64,000 nt of DNA from Mesostigma viride (lineage: Eukaryota > Streptophyta > Mesostigmatophyceae > Mesostigmatales > Mesostigmataceae). Positions within the stretch are counted from its first letter, which is position 1. Each line of letters begins with the position of its first letter. Positions 35,087 to 44,989 of this stretch are shown piece after piece. Made by a program: the position numbers and the translations under genes. The stretch lies in contig RPFO01001511.1 of assembly GCA_009746045.1 (NCBI GenBank), positions 124,001-188,000 of the forward strand. The letters run 5' to 3'. The notes under the pieces are model-generated. The model worked only from the letters and a program-made list of their open reading frames with translations. It did no database searches and was not told where the DNA came from.

Positions 35087-36090
35087 GTGTTGCCTGACAG
35101 TGAGGAAGTGGACTGGGACCTGGCTTATGACATGACGTTAGCACAGGTGGCCCAAGATCCCACTATAGCCTCCTTAGACGCAGCAGCAGATAAGGTTATA
35201 TCCTATGCCAGGTTAGCCCAACAGCTACACAAGGCAATGGGGCATGAGGCAGTGGCAGAAAGGCTGGCCAATAAAATTGATGGCCGTGACCTGGAACAGA
35301 TGTGCAGGCATGTCAGGAAGCACTGTGAAGCGTGCCAACTGCATGCACCTAAACCCAAGAGATGGCATGTGGCCACCCCACCACTGGCTAGAGGAAAGCT
35401 AGTAGGGGATGTGATACACCTGGTGAAGGACACGGTGTATTACTTGGTCCTAAAAGATGCCTGGTCTAGGTTTGTGGTGATAGAACCCTTGCCAGGCATG
35501 GCCAATGAACAACTGCACAGAGCCCTGCTGATTGCACTAGCACGGTATCATCCTCAGGAAAAATTAATGCTGGATCAGCAGTTCACGTGGATACAAGATT
35601 ATCCTGATCTGCCCAAGATAGACATTGCTGGGGCTCAAGATCATGAACGCCAGGGGATGATTGAACGTACCATGCGTGCTATCAGGGACCTCATAAAGAA
35701 AAATGAGTCCAGGACAGCAGAGTCTGGGAGCTATGCTGATAGGACAGCGTGGGCAGCTGAGTGTGCAGAACTCTGAACACCAAGCCCCTCATGTCTTCTC
35801 CTTTTGGTGAAATCACACCAATTGGCCTGCAATCAGGTAGCTACTCTCAGGAGGTACTAGACCACTACAACACGCAAAGGCAACACTTGGCCAAGTTGCT
35901 GGCAAAAAAGGATAAGAGTAATGCCAGGCCTGTGTTTGAAGTGGGGGATCAGGTACTCTACTATAGGGAGGGGAAGGGAACAAAGCCCACTCTGGTAGAT
36001 GGCATGGTCCAGCTGAAATCATCAGGTTCTCAGAAACAGGGACACGGTGACTATTCAGCATCACAGAGAGCGAATGGTTGGCAAGCATAG
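35087..36090 (+). pseudogene. copia-2 integrase, frameshifted
   Basis: The HHCC zinc-binding N-terminus is visible (HKAMGHEAVAE, CRHVRKHCEAC). The catalytic core has GDVIHLVKDTVYYLVLKDAW (first Asp), LMLDQQFTWIQD (second Asp) and GMIERTMRAIRD (Glu). The frame stops at 35774 and the C-terminal part continues in another frame (QSGSYSQEVLDHYNTQRQHL, FEVGDQVLYYREGKG). It is homologous to copia-1 39812-40975. Confidence 0.85.
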
Positions 36091-36748
36091 ACTGAAGCTT
36101 TATTACCCTCCTTTGGCAGACGTGTCAGGGGTAGAATTCTTGGACATGGATTCAGAGCCTCAGTCTGGTGGGTTGGTCTCACCCAGTGAATTGGCTAGGG
36201 ACATAGCTGATGCAAGCAACACAACCATAGACGCTCCTGTGTTCCTCAGTGGTGCAGCCCCACCACAGCCCACTGGTCCAACTGGGCAGGAGGAACGTGC
36301 ACTGGATGAGCAGCAGGTCGCTCCTCCCTCATCTCAGGAACAGCCACACGAAGCAGCAGATCCTGTTGTCCCCAGGAATAAATTTGCTGAGGCTCTAAAA
36401 GCTCTACATAGAGCACACACTGCCAAGGCACAAATGGCAGCAGGTGCAGCACAAGTCAATGCTGTGGGTGAATCTAACCAGGATCCCAGTATTCTGGCAG
36501 TAGACACACAGGCACAGGTGAGCATCATCAGTGCACAAGCTGTATCTGGCCTAAGTCTGCAACGCTCGCCCTGGGCTAGAGTGTCAGATTTTTCAGGCAA
36601 AACAAAAATGGCAGTCAAAGGCCAAGTGCTAATTCCCATTCTGGGTGTGCCCACTCCCTTCCAGGTAGTAGAGGGCTACAAGGGGAATGCACTGCTGGGG
36701 GAACCATTTGTCTCATACCCTGGAGTGTCATCTCAGCTGGGAGGTTGA
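36091..36748 (+). CDS. copia-2 protease-like domain
   Basis: A frame beginning near 36047 contains ILAVDTQAQVSIISAQAV and, 70 residues on, VEGYKGNALLGEPFVSYPG. The D-T-x-A...S-I-S plus LLGxxF pattern is that of a retropepsin, with DTQA replacing DTGA. It lies between integrase and RT; in known Copia elements the protease precedes integrase. A disordered Pro/Gln-rich linker lies upstream. The frame ends at 36748 and RT continues in another frame. Confidence 0.55.
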
Positions 36749-36899
36749 GCGTGACTGGGGTGGGGCAGGTCACCCTGGACCATTTCAAAATTCCTTTAAC
36801 ACAGATCAGTGATGGCCTGGAAGCAGCCATCAATGCTGTCAACATAAAATACCTCCCAGGTCAGGAACCCTGTGTTGATTCCCTCATTCATTCTCAGAA

Positions 36900-38525
36900 G
36901 CTACACCCCTCTGCGTTTGGGCTTGGTAGATGGGACATGCGTCCATGTCTCCCTTGTCCTATGATGATGTGGTCAAAGACTGTCAAACGCAGATTGGTTT
37001 TCTGAAATGGATGGAAGCCTTTAACAGGGCTAGAGAGGAATGGGTTTGTCCTGATCCACGTAGTAAGTCCCAGGTACCACCTGTAACACCGATTGAGGCA
37101 CTGCCACAAGGGGCCAGAAAGCTCAGACTGAAGTTTGTCTGCAAGCATAAACCCCAGGCAGATGGGACACCTCCCATTTTTCATGCCAGACCTTGTGTCA
37201 CGGAGTTCAGGGGCTCCACTGAGCTAACAGAGGCTGAACTGTATACCCCTGGTATTCAGCAGACGTCTCTTAAGGTCCTGTTGGCCACTTTCCTTCACCA
37301 TCTGAATGCTGGTAAGGACTACGTGTGTAAAGCCACTGACATTAAGCGTGCCTTCCTTAAAGGCAACCCTGACATAGCCCAAAAGGTGTGGAGGGGTCAA
37401 GTCTATGTGGTCAACACTCCCAAAGTCTGGTCTGGGGACATCAAGGAACCTCATCTAAGGCCTAACTTGGGGGTAGAAGGGCTTCAGTCAGCACCTAAAA
37501 TTTTTAGGCTGTCTGCCCAAGAGGTCTTCCTGAAGCTGGGGGCCCAGTATGATGATATTGACCCTTGTTTCTTCACCATCCCTCATCCTGCTGGTTGATG
37601 ATGTTTGTGTGGCATGGGGATGATCAGCTCATTACTGGTCCCAGGGCAGCTGTGGAGGATTTCATTGCTCAAGTGTCTGCTAGCTTTGAATTAGGCAAGC
37701 AGCTGGAGCTGGGGAAAGATCCTGTCAAGTTCTGTGGCATCATTCTGAACCTGTTTAAGGAGCAGAAGGAGTGGGTGTGTTCTCTCAAAGCTCCCCTGAG
37801 TATGTCATGTCTTGCAAAGATGTTCTTCCCTCTGACATCACTCCTGATCTCTGTCCCACTATTAGGGGTAAGCTAGGTTGGCTGTGTGCCACTTGTGCTC
37901 CTCACCTGGCAGTGGTCAGCAGAGTGGATGATGATGTCCTCATGGAGGTAGGGTCTAGGGCTATTAAACAGGTGTTGCATGATGGCCCTCCCCTTATTCT
38001 TCATGCTTGGATCTGTTCCAACCCATCCACATCACATGCATGATGGACAGTTCCATGGAGTCACGGGTAGTCACTAAGGTACAAGCCAGAGAGGCAGGTC
38101 TCTTTATGTTGTCTAACCCCACTGGCAAGCAATCTTTGGTTTCCTGGTTCAGCAGACTCCACAAGCGCAAGGCAGTCAGCAGCAATGTAGCAGAATGCCG
38201 TGCTGTGGTATCAGCTGTGTTGCATGCCAGGTACTTGAACCATCTGCTGGTGTGGTTGCAGCATCAGGCTGGTAGTTATGCTGGTGTCAAATCCCATCTG
38301 CTGACTGACAGTCAATCCCTTCTCTCTTTCCTGGACAACCCCTTGGCTGTGCACACCGATTTGGACTGGATTGTCCTCAAGCAGGAGTGTACCTATCTGG
38401 AGTCCAAGACTCACATCCGAGACCCTGACAATGCAGCAGATGCACTCACAAAAGTGCCACAGGCTGCAGGGCCTCAGTACAGAGTCCTATACACGCTGAT
38501 GAACCCATATAACGGCAGAGGGTGA
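36900..38525 (+). pseudogene. copia-2 reverse transcriptase / RNase H, frameshifted
   Basis: Pieces in at least three frames: SYDDVVKDCQTQIGFLKWME; motif A, TDIKRAFLKG; LGVEGLQSAPKIFRLSAQEV; then after a shift motif C, FVWHGDDQLITGP; then IRGKLGWLCATCAPHLAVVS; and RNase H with MMDSSMESR, AECRAVVSAV, TDSQSLLSFLDNPLA and DNAADALTKVPQAAG. The order matches copia-1 28033-29934. Frame changes lie near 37600, 37790 and 38010. Confidence 0.88.
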
Positions 38526-38899
38526 AGTGCCTCAGCCTAGGGATCTTAGCACCAGATAGGAGGGTGGTCATGGGGTGGCAGGGTCTGAAGTGTCCCACCC
38601 GTAAGACTCTCTTTGCGTCATTAAAGATGAGGTCAGAAGGGTCCTCCTTTATTGATGGCTTGTTCTTTGTCAATAAAACGTGTGGTCATATTTTTCTGAC
38701 AATGGTTTTCCTAACACAGGCACCCAACCAGTGGGGATGTTGTATCCAACACGGAGGAGCTATGGGCGCTTTTATAAATGCATCTCTTTCAGTGTCCTGG
38801 TTGTCCCTGTGGGGAACCTTGCTTATCAGTAGTGGTTGGCATATGAGTGGGTTGTGGGAAGAGTCTTCCCCTCACTCCCCAAAGAAAAGTAATAATGGG

Positions 38900-39420
38900 A
38901 GTTATTCTAGGGCTTCAGGCCTAGACTATCAGTACACGTGGCGTTGTCCCCGTCTCCCAAGTGGGATACGGACATGGACGGTAGTGTAGTACACTGGACA
39001 TATCTCTACTAGGATTTAGATCCGCACGTGCCATGATGGGCACGTGGGTGCTAGATATTAGCACTGAGATATGTAGTGCACACGCACGTGGGTATTCACG
39101 TGGTAGGGTTTATGAGCTGTGATGCAGACCACAAGGTGGCTGCAGTGCTAGTCCTGTACGGAGGTCCTAGGGGAGGTCCAGGATCGTCCACGTAGTGCTG
39201 TTAGGCAGTCGTTGCCTGCGGGCATCGTATCAGTCCTAGCTGGAGTAGATCTAGCTGGACGGAGCCAGCACCTCATTGGTTAGCACTAGTACAGGATAGC
39301 TAGGTTACCCTAACCTACGTGCCCATGCAATCCAGCTTGGCAAGCTTGCATGGGTTGATATTATGCCAGCCATTGCATAATCCAACACACGTTCGCATCC
39401 ATTGCACGAGTGCCATAACT
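38900..39420 (+). repeat. copia-2 3' LTR
   Basis: 521 bp, identical by eye to 29935-30455, followed by the ACTTG duplication at 39421-39425. Confidence 0.92.
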
Positions 39421-39425
39421 ACTTG

Positions 39426-40975
39426 ATATGCCGAAGTGCCTGCAAAGTCGGTCACCGATTTGTACGGCGACTCTAGCACTGGATACAGGGTGGCTGCCCG
39501 ACGAGAGATAATAGACACGGATGCTTGCGTGTCCACAGCCACCAGCTGCCACGGTCTACACGTAGGAAACAAGGCTGACTTAACCGGCCTGACCCCCTGT
39601 GAGAGAGTTTTGACCTGAGCCACCCCTGATGCAGCTTTCGCTTTAAGCGCCTGAGCACGCCACAAGGCCGTGACCGTTGAAGCCAGGTCCCTAGGTGGGC
39701 GAGGCGCATGGGCAGGACCCTGACCCTCCGGCGAGGCCACGCCAGGCGGGCCTCCCACATTATCCGTGGCTAGCACAGGAGGTGAGTCACTACGTGCACT
39801 AGTAGGTCCCGTCAAACCCACCCCATCCTCATCCCACCCATCCACGGGGTCATATTGGGGCCCAGGGGAGGGGGGGGTGTAGCTGTGTCTGCCCCTGGGA
39901 GCGACCCGTGGGGTACCACCTCAGATGCTACGACAGGCGCATTATCCTTCACTACCCACCCCAGTGCCCTGTTGGCTGCCAGCTCACTCTCCATGCTATC
40001 CCCTTGCTTATAGCCTGCCACCGATGCCCATGGTACCCTATACACCCGATCATTCCACTCTATGTCTATGACCCGCAGCGGCCAGTCTAACTTTGTGATG
40101 GCCCCAGGCCCCTGCATGGTGCCCCGTTTGCCGCTGGGCGAGCTCTCCTTGTGGAACATGACCAACTGCCCGACCTCAAAAGCGCTAGACAAATCAGGCA
40201 GCGTGGCATCCTTGAGCCGCAGCTTGGCGGCGGTATCCTGTAGATGCTGTTGGTATGCCTCTACTACCTCGGGTGAGTAGGTGCCCGCTGACAGCCCCCG
40301 AGGCGTGACTAGCCCAAAGCCCTTGACATCAAGCACGTGCCTATGGTTGCACACATGCATGAGCTCCTTGCACCACGCCGTCTTGACCGCGTAGGATTTG
40401 CCATGTGGGTTATCCTGTCGCTTGGCTGCCACAGTCTTGACATAGCTTACAGTGCGATCTATCATGCCCATATTGCCGTGATCCTCACGCCCCACGATGA
40501 CCACGGCCTCCATCCCCGGCAAACCTTGCACACAGCGGAACTGCTGGTCTAGCATGAGCTCCACTACGGGATGAAAGAAAGCCAGGCTGATCTTGATAGC
40601 CCTGTGCAGGTCAGCCTCAAACATGTGAGGCAGCGGCTCAATGTAGGTGGCCTTGCTGAACCTATCCTTGACTATGAAATAGGTGTCCCCCCCTTCCATG
40701 TGCATGACATCCCCCACAAGGTACCCTCGCTCCAAGGGTGGAGTCTTGGCATGACGCCTACGCGACTTCTTCCTGATCTTGATGCAGGCAGGACACTGAG
40801 CACGCACATTCTTCAGCTCGTTGTATAAAGGTGCCCCTAACATGTGTGCCCCCTCTACCTCGGCTTGGGCCTCATGCCCGTATGCACGGTGCATCTGGTA
40901 TGCTAACAGTTTCAGGGTGACAGCCTGAGGTGCAGTGGCATTGTCAGGATTCTCAACAGGCTGGGGTAGTGACAT
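39426..40975 (-). CDS. copia-1 integrase and protease-like domain
   Basis: The ATG at 40975 overlaps the end of gag by 23 bp. Zinc-binding residues are His29 and His34, Cys61 and Cys64. Core residues are Asp89 (GDVMHM), Asp143 (LMLDQQF) and position 173, which is Asp (GMIDRTV) where copia-2 and known integrases have Glu. The C-terminal part (EVGQLVMFHKE, YRVPWASVAGYK) is DNA-binding-like. The frame shifts at a C-rich tract near 39862 into 39845-39426, which holds LVAVDTQASVSIISRRAATL, the protease-like motif. copia-2 then interrupts it; the domain resumes at 29934. Confidence 0.85.
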
Positions 40976-42584
40976 TGGCTAACTGGGCAGCTTCAGAGGC
41001 TGCACGAAAGGCCGCCCGTGTGAGCACCTTGCCAATGTGAAGATCCACACTAGGGTGGTGTGTACCGAGAACATCTGCCCGCCCAGCATTCTCTTGCACT
41101 GTCACAACATTCCTCATAGGCCCAACCGCCCCAGTATCTAGCTGGGGTGCTGCAGTAGTGCTTGGTCGCTCGGCGTTGTACACACCCGACCTAGAAGACA
41201 CCACATTGCTTAGGTCACGCATTGTAGACCCGTGCTCAGGAAGCACGTGGCCCTGGCGCGACAGAGCCAGAGCAGCATCAACGGATTGCGTGAGCACATC
41301 ACGGAATGAGACAGAGGATGCAGTCACGTTGCTTTTAGGAACGACGTCAGGCTCTACGACGGCCCGGTTCAGCGTGACGCATTGAGCAAAAGAAGGGGTA
41401 TCGAGCGTGCTCTCACCTGACTTTCGTGCTGCCCGTCGCTCTGCCCACTCCTCGCGTGTGCCGTGGACGACGATGCGCTTGGCCTTGCACGCCTCCACGC
41501 TGTGACCACGCAGAACGTCGTGGCACTTGCGGCAAAGGTTGTCCTCGAGCTCCAGGTCCGGGCGAACTCGGCAGTCATCCCGGACATGGCGACGTCCGAA
41601 GCAGCGCTCACAGCGTTGCTTGCGGTCAGTAGACGCCCCCTGCTGCCGCTTGGCCGGGGGATTATCACCCTGCTTGGCGTCGCCACCATGCCCGCGCTTG
41701 CGCCCTCGCTGGCCCCCGTTGTTGCCGTGGCCGACGACCTTTTTCAGGATGGCCGTAAGCTCCGACCGCGTAATTGGAGCCTCTGCGCCTGAAGAAGAAG
41801 ACGCGCCGGTATCCACCTTGCGCAGGGATGGCAGAGCAGCCGAGGCAGCCGGCTTGGACTGCGCACTCTTGAAGCATGAGATCAAATACAGCATGCCCTC
41901 GTCGAAACTGACGGCACTCTTCTTTTTGAGTTCCGTCGCTATGGTCAGATGCACATCCGACGACAGGTCGCATTTCTTGAGAAATCGATTGCACAGGAAA
42001 ATGGGCTTGAGAGTATCTAGCAGCTTGTGCTTGTGCACGAAGACCTGGAAATCACGTGCAGCCCCGGGCAAATTTGCCTTATTAACTGCATAGCCCTCGA
42101 AGTCATTGAAGGCTTGCTCGTCGGCCTCTTCCTTAGACCGCGACAAGTGGGCATCTAGACCGTTGTAAAAAACTTCCCAGGTTTGTTTGTTGTCGTCCGC
42201 AATGCGAACTAGATTGGCAATGTTTGGGTGCTTTGTTGTACTGCAGAATACTGCACGGAACTTGCCAATCAGCTCCGAATCTTTGTCTGCGCGTCCATCG
42301 CGCAGACGCTTGAGAGCAGCTAGAAAATCTGCTGCGTCGTCCGCCGTATAGTCGGCAGGTAGATCCGCGGGCACCTCCGTTTGCTTGAGAGGGCTGCGAT
42401 TCAGTGCATCGTCAGCAGCAAGCATCAGATGCTTGAACTGCTTGGCCAGTTCAGGTTGCGCCACGAGGGTTTGCATCAACCTCGTGGCCTCGTCCGCACT
42501 AAAGCGTGGCAGGACGGACCCTGCGGCCTCGCCACTTGGCGTATCTGTGTGTTCGCCCGTGCGGCTCCGTGTACCGGAAGCCAT
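40953..42584 (-). CDS. copia-1 gag with two zinc knuckles
   Basis: An intact 543-residue frame starting 19 bases inside the 5' LTR (MASGTRSRTGEHTDTPSG). The helical capsid-like region includes FEGYAVNKANLPGAARDF and YLISCFKSAQSKPAASAALP. A basic Gly-rich stretch (NNGGQRGRKRGHGGDAKQ) precedes the knuckles CERCFGRRHVRDDC and CRKCHDVLRGHSVEAC. The tail has no domain; a DTGAVG near the end is probably chance. Integrase begins in another frame inside the last 23 bp, so expression needs frameshifting, reinitiation or a separate message. Confidence 0.85.
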   Translation of the reverse strand: MASGTRSRTGEHTDTPSGEAAGSVLPRFSADEATRLMQTLVAQPELAKQFKHLMLAADDALNRSPLKQTEVPADLPADYTADDAADFLAALKRLRDGRADKDSELIGKFRAVFCSTTKHPNIANLVRIADDNKQTWEVFYNGLDAHLSRSKEEADEQAFNDFEGYAVNKANLPGAARDFQVFVHKHKLLDTLKPIFLCNRFLKKCDLSSDVHLTIATELKKKSAVSFDEGMLYLISCFKSAQSKPAASAALPSLRKVDTGASSSSGAEAPITRSELTAILKKVVGHGNNGGQRGRKRGHGGDAKQGDNPPAKRQQGASTDRKQRCERCFGRRHVRDDCRVRPDLELEDNLCRKCHDVLRGHSVEACKAKRIVVHGTREEWAERRAARKSGESTLDTPSFAQCVTLNRAVVEPDVVPKSNVTASSVSFRDVLTQSVDAALALSRQGHVLPEHGSTMRDLSNVVSSRSGVYNAERPSTTAAPQLDTGAVGPMRNVVTVQENAGRADVLGTHHPSVDLHIGKVLTRAAFRAASEAAQLANVTTPAC

Positions 42585-42603
42585 CGGGATTTTTATGAAT
42601 ACA

Positions 42604-42952
42604 AGTTACATAAAGCCCGACCGGCTCAGCTATGGCGGTCGGTCACGTTGAGCTTGGGATAAGGTGAACACAGAGAACTGCTGTCGGAGCTGGCCCACCA
42701 CTGGTTTATGTCTTAGCCAGCAAACCCTATCCGGTTAGCCGTAACCGTGGGACAAGCTAGCTGTCCGTACCGACCCGGATAAGGCCCCGGACTGGGGCCT
42801 AGGTGGCGCCGGCCCTAGGCGCCGCCCTTAGACCGGTCGACCGCATCGGACCGCCGGATTATAGCCGGCGGCTTAGCGGACGCTAGCGGAAGGCGTGCGG
42901 ACGGACATGGGGAACTTAGAGCCAGATCCTAGGGCTCTAGAGTTACTCAACT
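42604..42952 (-). repeat. copia-1 5' LTR
   Basis: 349 bp, starting AGTTACATAAAGCCCG in plus-strand reading and ending CTCAACT. The ACACA duplication follows at 42953-42957. Confidence 0.9.
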
Positions 42953-43018
42953 ACACAGCATGTCTGGAATAAGCTATGATGAAGCAAGTCCAAAAAAAAA
43001 AAAAAAAGAAATTGTAAC

Positions 43019-43477
43019 ATATGAAACAGTTGGCGGCGGACCGGTCTACTCGTGGTAGACCCGGTCACGTAGATCGACCCCGAATAAAACTTTAAGTAGC
43101 GCAATCGATAGATCTCGCCGAGAGGATTTCAGATCATACCTTAGGTATACATAACAGTGCATTACGGTAAAGTGTGATTACGGTTACAAAACTGGTGAAA
43201 ATGGGTCTGACGTCAATCATTGACGCCAACCAAGCCGTAAGTAAAGAATGGGAAGTTGGACAGGGGGGCATGAGGGGGGGTCCAATCTCAAGTATAAGTA
43301 GCGCAATCGATAGATCTCGATGAGAGCATTCAGGATCAGCCTCTACAGTGCCCAAAGATGTCCGATTTCGAGAATTACGGATCAAAACCAAACTTTATCT
43401 AAGCCAAAAATTAAATAATTTTCCGAAAAGTGCATTTTCGGCTGTAGTAGACCGGTCCGCCGCCAACTGTTTCATAT
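43019..43477. mobile_element. MITE-like element with 32-bp inverted termini
   Basis: Left terminus 43019-43050 (ATATGAAACAGTTGGCGG...) is the exact inverse of 43446-43477. The 459-bp element has no coding capacity and an internal direct repeat (AGTAGCGCAATCGATAGATC at about 43097 and 43297). The target duplication is ambiguous (AT or ATAT), so the superfamily is open. Confidence 0.75.
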
Positions 43478-44189
43478 CTCCGTTGGAAGTACATGTAGCA
43501 CATATCTCTGAGGAGGGGCATATGGCTTTTCATACATTCTAGGCTACTTCCTGCAAGGGTAGGGTGTAAACTACACCTGCTCTGGATGCACAAAGTCCAA
43601 AGGCCCTAGCTAAAAGTGTGATAGGGTGTATTAGCCGTGTTTTTAACTACTTGCATGCCAGGAAATGCGCATCGCAACTACATGCATTGCCGCGGATGTT
43701 GTCGTCGTGAATTTGCCCGCACAATCAGCGTGCCTAATATAGTGCAGCTTGTACGTATATCATTAGTACTGCACGACATGTTAATGGCACAAGCTCTACA
43801 AACAGGTCGTGGACCGGCTAGATCGCGTAGTATTTCCGCACATTTGAACCCTGTGGTGCCAGATCTCCTTTGCGGCCGTTCCGAGCCTGGAACTGGATTC
43901 GTTGTCCACATCGTCGCGTCGCTGCAGCAACACGATGTTTTTTGGCATATTCTGATTTTTGGCATATATACGCGGGCTTTTGGTTCCTGGCGCACATTTG
44001 AAAGTGCTGTCCTCCGGATTTTTGCCTTTGCACCGTGTGCAGTTCTTGGATGTTTGGAATCATGGCATTGCTAACGTAATTAATGACTGACTAGCTAGAC
44101 CTTTTCAGTGGTTTCCCATTTGCGGGTATTTCCTCGTAAATGGTGGGAGAGCGATCGCAGCAATGGTGCTTACCCCTAGACACTCCCGG
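43478..44189. repeat. single arm of the AATT/CAACGGAG family, then unassigned sequence
   Basis: 43478-43600 matches 3320-3460 (CTCCGTTGGAAGTACATGTA, AGGGGCATATGGCTT). From 43600 to 44189 I see no gene; the open frame at 43637-44074 has no family signature. Confidence 0.55.
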
Positions 44190-44194
44190 CCAGT

Positions 44195-44447
44195 GGCTCG
44201 AAACACACGCACTGATCAAGCAAGCTGTTTCCGGCCCCACCGTCTAGGTCATCTAGTCGCTCTACACGTAAGCCAGCCATAATTTCAATATGCACAAGGC
44301 TACAAATTTCCATCACCATTCATATTCCATCCTGAACGACTCGAACACGCGGACAATCAGATCAGGAAAATCAGAAGATAACGGCAGGCTCGAGCTACCA
44401 TGGTCCGGATTCTCCCGATTTCTGGCCTGCGCTGGTGGTCTCCTTGA
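44195..44447 (-). mobile_element. short repeat element, Helitron-like 5' terminus (copy 2)
   Basis: A 253-bp near-complete copy of 2198-2436 with small indels, including an extra block ATCAGATCAGGAAAATCAGA. It ends TCTCCTTGA followed by T. 44448-44989 holds another isolated terminus (about 44688-44699) and an inverted CCCCAACGGG edge near 44580. Confidence 0.65.
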
Positions 44448-44989
44448 TGTTAATTCGCCAGTTGGCAAACAGGTCAGTGGATCGAGGTAGAGTTGTAACC
44501 AGCATCTCATTGCTTGGCAGCTCTCCACTCCGTGGCATGCCTTCAGTGCATTTTCACGCACTTACTTACTTGGCAGCTCCCCAACGGGACTACGTGGCTA
44601 ATGAATAATATATTGCATTCATGACGCACTAACTGAGATAGCCACATATCAGTCCACGCATGCAGCAGGCGTATAGATAATGCGCTGGTTGTCTCCTTGA
44701 GATAATCTTATTGATAAATATCAAGCAGGGATGCAATAAGACAGGGTGACATGATTGTTACTAGTACAGCTTTCATGTCTGCAACGACAGCATGATCTGC
44801 CATGTGTTCACCTGGATACGTCCGACTTTCACGTCTCATGTCGTGTCTATCCACCAAGTTGGTCAGCAAGTATCATTGGGCACCAGAAACCCTGAAGCAT
44901 GTCAAGCGTATGCTAGCCACGTTGATCATAGTCCATTATCGCTAACGACAAAAACCGTGCCACATCAGGTAATCTGCCTACTGATCTGC

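Larger units (their letters stand above)
29935..39420 (+). mobile_element. Copia-type LTR retrotransposon copia-2, nested in copia-1
   Basis: LTRs are 29935-30455 and 38900-39420, both 521 bp and identical by eye, beginning AGTTATTCTAGGGC and ending GTGCCATAACT (6-bp terminal inverted repeat). The target-site duplication ACTTG is at 29930-29934 and 39421-39425, inside the copia-1 protease-like domain. The inner region, on the plus strand, encodes a coiled-coil protein, gag, zinc knuckle, integrase, protease-like domain and RT/RNase H. It carries several frameshifts. Its gag is interrupted by a hAT-type element at 32418-34168. Identical LTRs mean a recent insertion. Confidence 0.93.
27307..42957 (-). 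mobile_element. Copia-type LTR retrotransposon copia-1, split by a nested element
   Basis: The element lies on the minus strand. LTRs are 27312-27656 (345 bp) and 42604-42952 (349 bp; they differ visibly by a 4-bp CATA insertion near the edge). The target-site duplication ACACA is at 27307-27311 and 42953-42957. LTR ends are AGTT...AACT, not TG...CA. Coding order is gag, integrase, protease-like, reverse transcriptase/RNase H. copia-2 (29935-39420) is inserted in the protease-like region with its own 5-bp duplication; removing it restores the reading frame. The 19 bases between 5' LTR and gag ATG do not show the usual tRNA-Met primer-binding sequence. Confidence 0.9.

Noticed and set aside
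41075-41180. DTGAVG in copia-1 gag C-terminus as the true protease active site
   Set aside because: Only about 50 residues follow and no flap or LLG segment is visible; the DTQA region after integrase has the fuller pattern. Not fully excluded.
43637-44074. 145-residue plus-strand open frame
   Set aside because: Overlapped by frames of similar length on the other strand, without homology or splice context.
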